From NCBI GenBank assembly GCA_047602575.1, contig JASGGY010000003.1, forward strand, positions 496,001 through 560,000: 64,000 nt of DNA, written 5' to 3'. The position numbers and the translations under genes are program-made. A model generated the notes under the pieces. That model saw only the letters and a program-made list of their open reading frames with translations. It did no database searches and had not been told where the DNA came from. Of the stretch, positions 1 through 8,429 are shown in pieces. Each line of letters opens with the position of its first letter. The first letter of the stretch is position 1. The stretch comes from UBA1366 sp047602575 (GTDB lineage: Bacteria; Bacillota; Clostridia; Oscillospirales; Ruminococcaceae).

Positions 1-269
1 GTGCTTTTATAATCCTTCATCACGCCCGCCGCACGGTCGCTCAAGCTTGCGTAACCATCGCCCGCGCGTTCCTTTGACTGGACGAAAATGCGCTGCCCCA
101 TATCCTGAAGGCGGTTGCGGATTTTGCGCTTGATGCTCACATCGGACATTTCACCGAGTCCGTCGATGTTTGTGCGCGGACGGTTGCCGTCGAGGGGGTC
201 GCCGTTCGGATTTGCGTTGGTGACGCTGAAAAGCACCACAAAGTCGATTTTGTTTTGTAAGATTGCCAT
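1..269 (-). CDS. cas7: Type I-C Cascade backbone protein Cas7 (Csd2), partial
   Basis: The N-terminal ~89 residues are present; the rest lies beyond the left edge. The protein begins MAILQNKIDFVVLFSVTNAN and continues with the PNGDPLDGNRPR stretch typical of Cas7/Csd2, the subunit that polymerises along the crRNA in the type I-C Cascade. A GGGAGG ribosome site precedes the ATG. It starts 23 bp after cas8c ends and is the fourth gene of the leftward cas operon; cas4-cas1-cas2 and the array would be expected further left, outside the window. Confidence 0.9.
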   Translation of the reverse strand, partial: MAILQNKIDFVVLFSVTNANPNGDPLDGNRPRTNIDGLGEMSDVSIKRKIRNRLQDMGQRIFVQSKERAGDGYASLSDRAAGVMKDYKS

Positions 270-292
270 GATAAATCCTCCCTATTCTGATT

Positions 293-2149
293 TTAAGATT
301 GTTGTTTTTTCTGATACATTGCCGCGCGCTGACCGTAATAGCCTAACAAATACCGTTCGTTAAGCGGCGCATTGGTAAAGCCGCCGGTTTCACCGAGTTT
401 GCCGAGAATATCGCCAATCTGGTTTTTGAGTATCACAAGCATACCGGGGCGCAGCTTCTGCAGCTGCTTATAATACGGCAGCAGCGCGCGTTCAATCGCT
501 CCCCAAGTTCTGGCGGGATATTGCACAAAGGTCGCCTGCAGCCGGATGGCGTTTGGCATACGATTCTCATCGCGGTCATAGGTTTCCTTTTCCGCTTTTT
601 CGCCGATGGCGAGCAAACGACCGAACAGGTAGCTTCTGTCCAGATTTTCCTCCTCAATTGCCATGTCTGTCCTCACTCCTTTTCTTGCATCCATATGATA
701 TTTTCTAATCACGGCACACGCCGTGGAAAGTACGCTCTCACGATTCCAACCCTCTCCGTAAGCCTGCGGATTGGACGCTTTGACAAACAACGCGTGCATG
801 ATATCGCGCGGCATGGATGTGCCGTCTAAGATACAATGCAGAATGCGCTGGTACTGCTCTTTCAGAATCCCGTCGCGCAGCTCTAAAAATCGTCCCTGCT
901 CCGTACCAAAGGCGCATTTCACCAAATCCCGCGTGGCAGGCGGACGGATTTCTAAGCCGCCGCTCTTGCGAAGAAAATGCCAGCAGCAGGTTTCGCCCCA
1001 GTGAACAAGCCGCTGCCGGAAGTCAGACGCTTTCAGCTCGTTGTAGTAAATCACCGAGAGCCTGCCGGTGGTCGCCGCGTCAAGTCCGATGACCACGATG
1101 TCGTCGCAGTCGTCGAGCTCGCCGAGCTTGCCGTCAATGGTTTTTCTCAGGCGTTCCTTATAAAGCGGCTCGGTGTCCGGCGCGTCGCCATCGATGCAGG
1201 GCGGCAGAATGTCGTCAAGCTCCGCCGTACGTTTCCCAAGCGGGTTCCAGCAGATGTAGGTGCGCTTGTCCTTTGTGCCGACGGTCAGCCCCTGATTGGC
1301 GGCAAGCCATGTCAATGCGCTATGCGCTTTCTGCGAAGCCTCGTAGCTGACGCTGACCGCTTCCGCCGCGTCGGTGAATCGTCCGCGATAGGTGAAATTG
1401 CTTGCATCGTTGGCGGAAAGCAGCTTTGCGCCGTAGCTCGACGCCACAATGCCCTTGGGGTGGTTGACGCTGGGGACGGCGCGCTTTCCGCTGATGTAGC
1501 AGATGTCGGGTTTGCCTTTCTGCGCCGTGAGATAGCGTGCTGTATGGGCATCGAACAGCGTTCTGTCCTCCCACACGGCATTGGTTGCGGTGTCCTCCGT
1601 TTCCGCCAGAACGCGGAAGCGAACCAGCGCCGCGTCATAGGGCTTGCCCTGAATCTTCCCGCCGTCCGGATTTCCGTCGGCATCGAGCTTCACAATGCCC
1701 GCTGCAATGAGGTCGGAAAGCATACTTTCGCGTTTTATATAAGCGTTGACCGCACGTACTTTTGGATGGGAAAATTCTGACTGCGCCCATTGCTCCAGCG
1801 CCGTGCTGTAGGCGGCGAACTTGCTGCGCAGTACCCTTTGTTCCTTTTCGGTGCCGGCATACTCCGCGAAATCCCCCGCGATATAAGCCAGCTTATCACA
1901 CAGCGGATGCGGCGCGATACCGCTCGCTCGTCCCGCGGAAGCCTCGGTCACGGGGATGATGATTTTACTGTTGTTCTTATCCACCGCTGCCGCGCCGTAA
2001 AAAGCGCCGTCTGCGGTGATTGTGATTTCAAGCTGGGCATTGGCGGTCATGTGGGCAAGCAGCGTCAGCGGAACGCGCTCATTCTCCCGCTCGCCGGCGC
2101 GTATGGCGTTGTTCTCATAAGTTTCATAAAGCATCGTCATCCAGCTCAT
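293..2149 (-). CDS. cas8c: Type I-C Cascade large subunit Cas8c (Csd1)
   Basis: A 618-residue protein of the size and N-terminus of Csd1/Cas8c (start MSWMTMLYETYENNAIRAGE, then a PLTLLAHMTANAQLEI stretch). Cas8c is the large subunit that recognises the PAM and seeds target binding; in I-C systems an internal start also yields the small Cas11c subunit (family knowledge; not tested here). Its ATG overlaps the cas5 stop as ATGA and is preceded by GGGGAGG, so translation is coupled to cas5. No frameshift is visible. Confidence 0.92.
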   Translation of the reverse strand: MSWMTMLYETYENNAIRAGERENERVPLTLLAHMTANAQLEITITADGAFYGAAAVDKNNSKIIIPVTEASAGRASGIAPHPLCDKLAYIAGDFAEYAGTEKEQRVLRSKFAAYSTALEQWAQSEFSHPKVRAVNAYIKRESMLSDLIAAGIVKLDADGNPDGGKIQGKPYDAALVRFRVLAETEDTATNAVWEDRTLFDAHTARYLTAQKGKPDICYISGKRAVPSVNHPKGIVASSYGAKLLSANDASNFTYRGRFTDAAEAVSVSYEASQKAHSALTWLAANQGLTVGTKDKRTYICWNPLGKRTAELDDILPPCIDGDAPDTEPLYKERLRKTIDGKLGELDDCDDIVVIGLDAATTGRLSVIYYNELKASDFRQRLVHWGETCCWHFLRKSGGLEIRPPATRDLVKCAFGTEQGRFLELRDGILKEQYQRILHCILDGTSMPRDIMHALFVKASNPQAYGEGWNRESVLSTACAVIRKYHMDARKGVRTDMAIEEENLDRSYLFGRLLAIGEKAEKETYDRDENRMPNAIRLQATFVQYPARTWGAIERALLPYYKQLQKLRPGMLVILKNQIGDILGKLGETGGFTNAPLNERYLLGYYGQRAAMYQKKQQS

Positions 2150-2877
2150 GGCGTTTCCTCCCCAAATTCGGCAAGTCCGATGAAATTGCCAAATTCCGCA
2201 CCGAAGGGCTTCTTGTGCATCGCCCGTACGCGGCGGTGAATGCAGTCCTCCGGTCTTAAAAACGCAATCTCACCGCGACGCACGACCGCGTTCCAGAGCC
2301 GGACGCTGAGCTGATTGCGCGTTTCCTCGGAATACGATTCGTCGGCATAGGTGATGCCGTGATACATCAGCCCCAGGTTGAGCTCGGGTACATCGTCATA
2401 AGCGCCCTCCCCTTCTCCGTAAACGCAGGGGCTGACATAGCCCTGACACTCGCGGCTGCCCAGGAACACATCGCGCCTGCCGCCCCGTTCAATCATGCGC
2501 TTTGCGATGCAGTGATGCTTGTTCTCGTTGCGGTCACCCGCAAGCTCCGGACGGTTTTCGTTCCACTCGAAATGCGCCCGCACCTGATACCGGCAGTCGC
2601 GCAGATACGTATAGAACGACAGATCATTCTTGTCCGCGTCGTTGTACTTGATCGGGCGGATGCCCTTGGTCGCAGTCTGGATACGGTTCATGATCCGGAC
2701 GCTGTCGATGATCCAGATCAGGGTGGGCTTCCAGTAAACCGATTGCAGGATGCCCTTGATCGCCTCGTAGGTCGGCACCTGATACGAAAACTTCTCGCCG
2801 CCGACTCTCGTCACCGGATCGGAGAACAGTGCGTAATCGCCGCTGACTTCAAATTCCACAATGTTTGGATGCTGCAT
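2146..2877 (-). CDS. cas5: Type I-C crRNA endonuclease Cas5c (Cas5d)
   Basis: About 243 residues starting MQHPNIVEFEVSGDYALFSD, with the FEVxGDYALFxDP..RVGGEK N-terminus of Cas5c/Cas5d. Type I-C lacks Cas6; Cas5c cuts the repeat hairpin and leaves an 11-nt 5' handle, which matters for the crRNA-like RNA upstream of cas3. The ATG at 2877 is chosen because GGAGG sits six bases upstream; an ATG at 2895 would overlap cas3 and lacks a site. The stop overlaps the start of cas8c. Confidence 0.92.
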   Translation of the reverse strand: MQHPNIVEFEVSGDYALFSDPVTRVGGEKFSYQVPTYEAIKGILQSVYWKPTLIWIIDSVRIMNRIQTATKGIRPIKYNDADKNDLSFYTYLRDCRYQVRAHFEWNENRPELAGDRNENKHHCIAKRMIERGGRRDVFLGSRECQGYVSPCVYGEGEGAYDDVPELNLGLMYHGITYADESYSEETRNQLSVRLWNAVVRRGEIAFLRPEDCIHRRVRAMHKKPFGAEFGNFIGLAEFGEETP

Positions 2878-2891
2878 ATGCTTCCTCCGTT

Positions 2892-5309
2892 TCAATAAAA
2901 TAAATCCTTCGATAAATTGAACCCGATCTCCCCGTCATAAAACTGCTCCGACACAAAGCGCATCCGGTTGTTCTCATCCGCATAAACCGCGGCGCTGTCG
3001 AGTTGGTAGCGGTAGAGCTTGACGCTATAGGGCTTTGCTTCTTCCAGCTTATCGTGCAGATATGCCATGTCGTACTTCGCGCGCTGCGAAAGCAGGTCGG
3101 TAATCAGGTTTTTCGCCGCATCGTTATACGGAACAATCGCGTCCGCCGTATCCTCTTCATACACCTTGAACCGCTCCCCCGCGAGCTTGAACGACTGGTT
3201 AAAATAATACTTTGTGCCGGTGTCTTTCACCCGTGAAAATGCGGTGTTGTTGGTGAGATAATCAAACAAGGAGTAATCCCCGTCGATGTACTGATAATGA
3301 TTCTTGCCGGTAATCTGATTGGTCAGCGTGCGGTAGAACGAGGTGATGCTTTCCGGACTGAGCAAATCCGCTCCGTAACGCTTTGAATCGTTATGGTAAT
3401 TTTCAAGAAATTGGTTAAGGGCATTTTGTGCAGTTTTGATTTCTGTCAGTCTTGTCAGGTTTTCTCCGCGCAGATTGACGATGTAAACCTTGCACAGCTG
3501 CGCGTACTCCCCGTTGCGGTTGCATCTCCCCGCCGCTTGCGCCACGCTGTCAAGCCCCGCTTTGAGCCGGATACAGGTTTCAAACGAGAAGTCCACACCT
3601 GCTTCCACCAGCTGTGTCGCCACACAGATGAGTTTTTTTGACGGATCGGTTCTGCTCGCCGCCAGCCCGCTGTTAATGCGTTCAAGGTTCTCCAAGCGGT
3701 GCGCCATGCACATGGCGGTCGATAAATGATAGGTTTCATACGCTTCGCCGCTTGCGTTGCGCAGAAGCTGAAAAATCTTCCGCGCGGCGGTTTTGGTGTT
3801 GCAGATGAGCAGCAAACTGCTGGTTTCCGCAATCCGTTCCTGCGCGAACGCTGCGATTTCTTCCTCGGTCATGCCGGCGGGAGATGTCCGGTCAATCACC
3901 TCCGTGCGCCGGAACACGGAAAAGCGTTCCTTGTCATACCGCACCATTTCATTGTCCGGTGAAAGCGCGATCCGGTAGTCCATTTCATCAAGCACCGGCT
4001 GCGTCGCGCTGGTCAGCACCAGCGTCGTGCCACAGAAGAAGGCGAGAAAATCCACTGCCAGATTAAAAAGATACAGCAACTTTTTAGGAACAGTCTGAAC
4101 CTCGTCAATGACAATCACGCTGTTACAAAAGCTTTTCATCCGGCGGATGGCGGTTGTTTTGCCGGAAAAGAGCGCATCCAGAAGCTGAACAAGCGTTGTG
4201 ATCATCACCGGTGTGTCGAAGGTTTCCGCAGCAAGTTCATAGCGATCCAATTCCTCCGGCATCAAATCGGTTGTCACGACATTCGAGCTGTGCAGACTGA
4301 CTAGTGCGGGGTCGAGCCAGTCCTTGATGACGGCTGTGTTCTGGTCTAATACAGAAAGCAGGGGTATTATAAAAAATATGCGCTTTTTTTGCTGTGCCGC
4401 GGCATGGTGGAGTGCATACCGCAGCGTGGTGAGCGTTTTACCCGCGCCGGTCGGAACCGTCAAGCGGATGATTCCGCCGCTTTTTCCGGCAAAGTCTTTG
4501 GCGGTGTCGGAGATATATGCCCGCGCCTGATTAATCGGCGTATCGGCTTGAAACTTACCCAGCCTGCTTTCAACGCGGGCGATTTCGCGCGCCCAGAGCG
4601 CCTGATCCGCGGCGGGAGGATTTCGCTTTTGTCCGCTCATGAATTCCGCCGTATCCCGCCGGTCGCCGTCGATGACCGCGGAAAGCACCAGCCTTGCCGC
4701 TTGTCCAAGCAGAAACTGTACGCTTTTTCCGTATTCCGCCTTCCCGCCACTTGTCATGGCGGGCGCCTCGCGCTTGATTTGCAGGACAAGTGCTTTCACT
4801 TCCGCACTTGCTTGCCGGAACAACTCATCCAGCTCTTGCCCATCGGCGACTTCCGCCAGAAAATGCGCGATGGATTCGTCATAAGCGATTTGCTCCCGAT
4901 CATATTCGGTTCGGTGCGCAAACCCGTTTTTTCCGTCCGTGTCCCAGCAGTCGAACATCCCGTGGTGGCTTCCGCACACCCATGCAAGCAGCTCGGCGGT
5001 AAGCCGGTCATAAGAATCACGCGCCGCCGTGTGATAGCGTTCAAGAACAAAGATGCAAGCCGCAAAGGTGTGATTTACTGCACCGCGCCGAACGAGTTCG
5101 CCGTGAGAAGCCTTGTAGATGTATTCCGTATACTGTTGTTTCGCTTTACCGATATCGTGAAGCAAGCCCGCCAGATACCCGATATGGAACAGCGAAACGC
5201 ACGAAAGGCTTTCCGCCGCATAAGCGGCAACCTGCCTGCAATGCGCCGCGACCGACTGCGTCCATTCTTCGCCGGACTTATCAACGCGAATGTGTGCGAT
5301 GTGTGGCAT
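2892..5309 (-). CDS. cas3: CRISPR-associated helicase/nuclease Cas3 (HD + DExH)
   Basis: An 805-residue Cas3, first gene of the operon. The HD nuclease domain is N-terminal (H23, LLHDIGK around 50-55, HH near 115). The SF2 helicase part has Walker A GAGKT near 288-292, DEVQ near 402-405 and TSATQP near 433. Cas3 is recruited to Cascade-bound targets and shreds DNA. GGAG lies eight bases before the ATG. The promoter (5341-5369) is overlapped by the site matched by the divergent crRNA-like RNA, so the whole operon is probably autoregulated. Confidence 0.95.
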   Translation of the reverse strand: MPHIAHIRVDKSGEEWTQSVAAHCRQVAAYAAESLSCVSLFHIGYLAGLLHDIGKAKQQYTEYIYKASHGELVRRGAVNHTFAACIFVLERYHTAARDSYDRLTAELLAWVCGSHHGMFDCWDTDGKNGFAHRTEYDREQIAYDESIAHFLAEVADGQELDELFRQASAEVKALVLQIKREAPAMTSGGKAEYGKSVQFLLGQAARLVLSAVIDGDRRDTAEFMSGQKRNPPAADQALWAREIARVESRLGKFQADTPINQARAYISDTAKDFAGKSGGIIRLTVPTGAGKTLTTLRYALHHAAAQQKKRIFFIIPLLSVLDQNTAVIKDWLDPALVSLHSSNVVTTDLMPEELDRYELAAETFDTPVMITTLVQLLDALFSGKTTAIRRMKSFCNSVIVIDEVQTVPKKLLYLFNLAVDFLAFFCGTTLVLTSATQPVLDEMDYRIALSPDNEMVRYDKERFSVFRRTEVIDRTSPAGMTEEEIAAFAQERIAETSSLLLICNTKTAARKIFQLLRNASGEAYETYHLSTAMCMAHRLENLERINSGLAASRTDPSKKLICVATQLVEAGVDFSFETCIRLKAGLDSVAQAAGRCNRNGEYAQLCKVYIVNLRGENLTRLTEIKTAQNALNQFLENYHNDSKRYGADLLSPESITSFYRTLTNQITGKNHYQYIDGDYSLFDYLTNNTAFSRVKDTGTKYYFNQSFKLAGERFKVYEEDTADAIVPYNDAAKNLITDLLSQRAKYDMAYLHDKLEEAKPYSVKLYRYQLDSAAVYADENNRMRFVSEQFYDGEIGFNLSKDLFY

Positions 5310-5326
5310 AGTAACAACTCCATTTC

Positions 5327-5346
5327 TTCATGTTAATGTTAGTATA
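5327..5346 (+). promoter_or_regulatory. Protospacer-like target of the crRNA-like RNA in the cas promoter
   Basis: TTC (5327-5329), the type I-C PAM, is followed by a sequence that matches the guide starting at 5453 at positions 1-5, 7-11 and 13-16. The only differences are at positions 6 and 12, the nucleotides flipped out and not read in type I Cascade. The site covers the -10 box and start point of the cas promoter. Confidence 0.85.
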
Positions 5347-5369
5347 TCACATCGTTTTTGAGTTGTCAA
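5341..5369 (-). promoter_or_regulatory. Sigma70-type promoter of the cas operon
   Basis: Reading leftward: -35 TTGACA (5369-5364), 17-bp spacer, -10 TATACT (5346-5341). The expected transcription start is near 5334, about 25 bp before the cas3 ATG. Both boxes are near consensus, so the operon would be strongly expressed unless repressed. Confidence 0.85.
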
Positions 5370-5388
5370 GCTTTTTTTGCAAGAAATA

Positions 5389-5417
5389 TTGATAATCAAA
5401 TAAAAACATGGTATAAT
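5389..5417 (+). promoter_or_regulatory. Sigma70-type promoter of the crRNA-like RNA
   Basis: TTGATA (5389-5394), 17-bp spacer, TATAAT (5412-5417). It fires rightward, back to back with the cas promoter. The predicted start, about 5424, falls on the first base of the repeat-like segment. Confidence 0.85.
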
Positions 5418-5423
5418 ACAAAC

Positions 5424-5510
5424 TGTCATATTGAAAATATGTGGATTGAAAAATGTTGATGTTTGTATGCGCCTGCTCCTCCCCCGCTGAACCGGGGGAG
5501 GAATTTTTTA
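5424..5510 (+). ncRNA. CreR-like crRNA-like autorepressor RNA of the type I-C operon
   Basis: An ~87-nt RNA is predicted from its own promoter to a strong terminator. It opens with a degenerate I-C repeat: GT, a six-base-pair hairpin (CATATT/AATATG, 5427-5441), then TGGATTGAAAA (5442-5452). That tail equals the conserved end of I-C repeats and the 11-nt handle left by Cas5c. The guide starts at 5453 and matches the cas3 promoter beside a TTC PAM, with mismatches only at positions 6 and 12. About 25 nt later a terminator hairpin takes the place of a second repeat. Family knowledge: crRNA-like RNAs (CreR, and CreA antitoxins) use limited complementarity so Cascade represses without cleavage. 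Inference: this RNA represses cas transcription when free Cascade is plentiful. Confidence 0.85.
5478..5510 (+). terminator. Rho-independent terminator of the crRNA-like RNA
   Basis: Nine-bp stem CCTCCCCCG/CGGGGGAGG (5478-5486, 5493-5501) with a six-base loop, followed by AATTTTTT. Confidence 0.85.
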
Positions 5511-5632
5511 TGGAATTCCAATGCCGGGATTTCCCTATCTCATAGAACAATTGTACACCCGACAGAATATTCTGTCAATCAAAATAAATCGACAAAATTT
5601 CTACTTCTAATTTGTATGAATTTCACAAAATG

Positions 5633-5668
5633 GAAAACACCCCGCATTTTTCAATGCAGAGCGTTTTT
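5633..5668 (-). terminator. Terminator after the ABC transporter gene
   Basis: Twelve-bp stem including G-U pairs (5653-5664 with 5637-5648) and a four-base loop, then a short T run when read leftward. It probably ends the leftward ABC transporter transcript before the crRNA-like RNA locus. Confidence 0.6.
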
Positions 5669-5681
5669 CAAACTGTATAAT

Positions 5682-8321
5682 TTATTCCGAGCGCAGCGCG
5701 GCGACAGGGTCGCGTTTTGCGGCTTTGCCGGAGGGGATGATGCCGGCAATCAGGGTCAGCACCATGCTCACCACGATCAGCAGTACTCCGTAGATCCACG
5801 GCAGCTTCGCCAGATGCGGCACATCGGCAATCATCTCAATGATGAGGTTTGCCGGTATGATCAGCAGCAACGTGATTCCGATGCCCATCACGCCGGAGAT
5901 GAAGCCCACAATGAGCGTTTCGGCGTTGAAGATGCTCGAGATGTTGCGCTTTGACGCACCGATGCTGCGCAGGATGCCGATTTCCTTTGTGCGCTGAAGC
6001 ACGGAGATAAAGGTGATGATGCCGATCATGATGGAGGACACCACCAGCGAGATTGCCACAAAGCCGATGAGGACATAGCTGATCATGTTGATCATCGTCG
6101 TTACGGAGGACATCATCAGCCCCATCAGATCGGTGTAGCTGATGGTCTGGTCGGTGAGTCCGGCTGCGGTTTTGTCGGCGTTATAGCCGTCGATTAAATC
6201 CAGAATCCTGTCCTTTGCCTCAAAATCGGTGGGATAGATGTTGATCAGCGACGGCTGGGTGAGGTCAACAATGCCGAGCGTTTTCTTGTTCGACTCAAAG
6301 GTCGCCAGCTTGTCGCCGTTGATTTTCATCTGCTGGTTGACAAGCGCGAGGAGCTGCTCGTCGGTAAGCGACGCCATCTGTGCTTTGATTTTTTCCTTTT
6401 GCTCTGCGGGGAGGGTTTCGATGTAGGCTTTCATGTCGTCAATGGTCATCTGTGCGCTGTCCTGAAAAGGCTGTCCGGTAAACACATTGATGGTGGGGTC
6501 GGCAAGCTGCTGCTTGGCGATGTCCTTAGTATTGATTTGATCGGAAACATAACGCGTCAGCGCAGAGGTATAGGCAATTGTTCCGGAAATGGATGCAGCC
6601 TTTGCGTTTTCGTTCTGGCGCAGGATGCCGACAATTTTTAAGCTTAAGCCGTTGTCCACAGCCGTCTTCATGAAAGCGGCGTCCTTGGTCATATCCTCCC
6701 AGATTTTCTTGTCACTGTTGTACTGGTAAACATCGGTGTTCAACACAAGCTTAAAGGTTGTGTTGAAAATTTCATCATAGGTATAGGTTTTCTGCGGCGT
6801 TTCGGTGACGGGCTTTCCGGAAGCCAGATTCGTCTGCATTGCGAGGTATTCGTCCTGATCCATCAGCCCGATGGTATAGAGCGCCATGTCGTTGATCTCG
6901 TTGTTTTTGTCAACCACAATCACGACTTCGTCCGGCGCACCTTCGGCAGGAAGCCGTCCGGCGAGCACGTCATACTGCTTTGCGAGCAGGGATTGGTTAT
7001 CGATCATTTCGGTGAAAACATCCCCGTTGCCGGACACGAGCTGATTGGTGGAAGTGGCTGAATTTTCAGTATCTTCGGTACCCATCATGCTGTTCTGGTT
7101 CTGATTGCCGAACAATTCGCTGGGATTGAGCTTTGTCACGCCGTCGGCGGTGTCGGTGCCGTAAATCTGCAAGCCGAGGTCATAGCCGTATTGAATCGCG
7201 GAAACATTGGACTGGATGTCCTTGTCGTTGTCAAGGAAATTCTTGAATGTACCCAGATCGTTGACTTTGGTGGCGCTGCTCATCGTGGCGAGGTAATGCG
7301 ACAGAACGTTGTTGGAATAAACCTGATCCTTGTCGTGGTCGGCCGAAGCTTTGTCAGACATCATCTCAGTCATCAGCGCCGCATAATCCACGCTGTTCTT
7401 CTCGATGCTGATGGGATAAGCGGTCAGCGTGTCGCGCTGTATGGTGTTGATGTAATCCTGCACACCGCTGGAAAGCGACAAAATCAGCCCGATGCCGATG
7501 ATGCCGATGCTGCCCGCGAACGAGGTCAGAATCGTGCGCGCTTTTTTCGTGCGCAGATTGTTCAGGCTCAGCGAAAGCGCAGTGGTGAAGGACATTGACG
7601 CCTTTTTCACCTTTTTCTTTTCCGACGAAACCACGGGAAGATCGGTGAACGGGTTGGTATCGCTGATCACACGTCCGTCGCGCAGGCGCACGATGCGGTT
7701 TGCGTATTGCTCGGCAAGCTCGGGGTTATGCGTTACCATGATAACAAGGCGATCCTTTGCCACTTCCTTGAGCAGCTCCATAACCTGTATGCTCGTTTCG
7801 GAGTCCAGCGCGCCGGTCGGCTCGTCGGCAAGGAGAATATCCGGGTTATTGACCAACGCACGGGCAATCGCCACGCGCTGCATCTGACCGCCGGACATCT
7901 GGTTGGGCTTTTTGTGCAGCTGGTCGCCCAGTCCGACTTTGGTCAGCGCTTCCTTGGCGCGGCGGCGGCGTTCGCCCTTTGACACACCGGAAATCGTCAG
8001 TGCAAGCTCGACGTTTGAAAGCACAGACTGGTGCGGGATCAGGTTATAGCTCTGGAACACAAAGCCGATCGCGTGGTTGCGGTAGGTGTCCCAGTCGCGG
8101 TCCTTATACTGTGCGGTGGAAACGCCGTTTATGACAAGGTCGCCGCTGTCGTAGCGGTCAAGCCCGCCCACAATGTTGAGTAGGGTGGTTTTTCCCGAGC
8201 CGCTCTGACCCAGGACGGCGACAAACTCGTTGTCGCGGAAATTTACGCTGACCTTGTCAAGCGCGGTCTGCACCAGATCGCCGGTGACATAGGTTTTTGA
8301 AATCTCGGTGATTTTCAGCAT
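5682..8321 (-). CDS. MacB-type ABC transporter, fused ATPase and FtsX-like permease
   Basis: An 879-residue fusion. Residues ~1-225 form an ABC ATPase: Walker A GQSGSGKTT near 38-46, signature SGGQMQRVAIARAL near 143, Walker B ILLADEPTGALDSE near 166. A membrane segment near 255-280 is followed by a ~450-residue extracellular domain and three C-terminal segments of the FtsX/MacB permease fold (~745-870). Such mechanotransmission proteins export or extract peptides, lipoproteins or drugs; the substrate cannot be told. The start follows an imperfect GGAGGG site, and the gene appears monocistronic. A 24-bp palindrome lies upstream at 8393-8416. Confidence 0.88.
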   Translation of the reverse strand: MLKITEISKTYVTGDLVQTALDKVSVNFRDNEFVAVLGQSGSGKTTLLNIVGGLDRYDSGDLVINGVSTAQYKDRDWDTYRNHAIGFVFQSYNLIPHQSVLSNVELALTISGVSKGERRRRAKEALTKVGLGDQLHKKPNQMSGGQMQRVAIARALVNNPDILLADEPTGALDSETSIQVMELLKEVAKDRLVIMVTHNPELAEQYANRIVRLRDGRVISDTNPFTDLPVVSSEKKKVKKASMSFTTALSLSLNNLRTKKARTILTSFAGSIGIIGIGLILSLSSGVQDYINTIQRDTLTAYPISIEKNSVDYAALMTEMMSDKASADHDKDQVYSNNVLSHYLATMSSATKVNDLGTFKNFLDNDKDIQSNVSAIQYGYDLGLQIYGTDTADGVTKLNPSELFGNQNQNSMMGTEDTENSATSTNQLVSGNGDVFTEMIDNQSLLAKQYDVLAGRLPAEGAPDEVVIVVDKNNEINDMALYTIGLMDQDEYLAMQTNLASGKPVTETPQKTYTYDEIFNTTFKLVLNTDVYQYNSDKKIWEDMTKDAAFMKTAVDNGLSLKIVGILRQNENAKAASISGTIAYTSALTRYVSDQINTKDIAKQQLADPTINVFTGQPFQDSAQMTIDDMKAYIETLPAEQKEKIKAQMASLTDEQLLALVNQQMKINGDKLATFESNKKTLGIVDLTQPSLINIYPTDFEAKDRILDLIDGYNADKTAAGLTDQTISYTDLMGLMMSSVTTMINMISYVLIGFVAISLVVSSIMIGIITFISVLQRTKEIGILRSIGASKRNISSIFNAETLIVGFISGVMGIGITLLLIIPANLIIEMIADVPHLAKLPWIYGVLLIVVSMVLTLIAGIIPSGKAAKRDPVAALRSE

Positions 8322-8392
8322 TTACGTTTAGCCCTCCATATCTTTCCTTTTTGTTTTATCACTGTACTAATATAATAACACAGTATGCAATT

Positions 8393-8416
8393 CATTTGTT
8401 ATAAAAATAACAAATG
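8393..8416. other. Perfect 24-bp AT-rich palindrome
   Basis: Arms CATTTGTTAT and ATAACAAATG around AAAA, between the methyltransferase stop (8430) and the ABC transporter start (8321). It may be the terminator hairpin of the upstream operon (no T run) or an operator for the transporter. Confidence 0.5.
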
Positions 8417-8429
8417 ATTGTGAATCTTT

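Noticed and set aside
4389..5336. Long rightward open frame antisense to cas3
   Set aside because: Shadow of the GC-rich third-codon pattern of cas3; no ribosome site and no family features.
5347..5550. CRISPR array beside cas3
   Set aside because: Only one degenerate repeat-like segment with its own promoter and terminator is present; there is no second repeat, so it is not an array.
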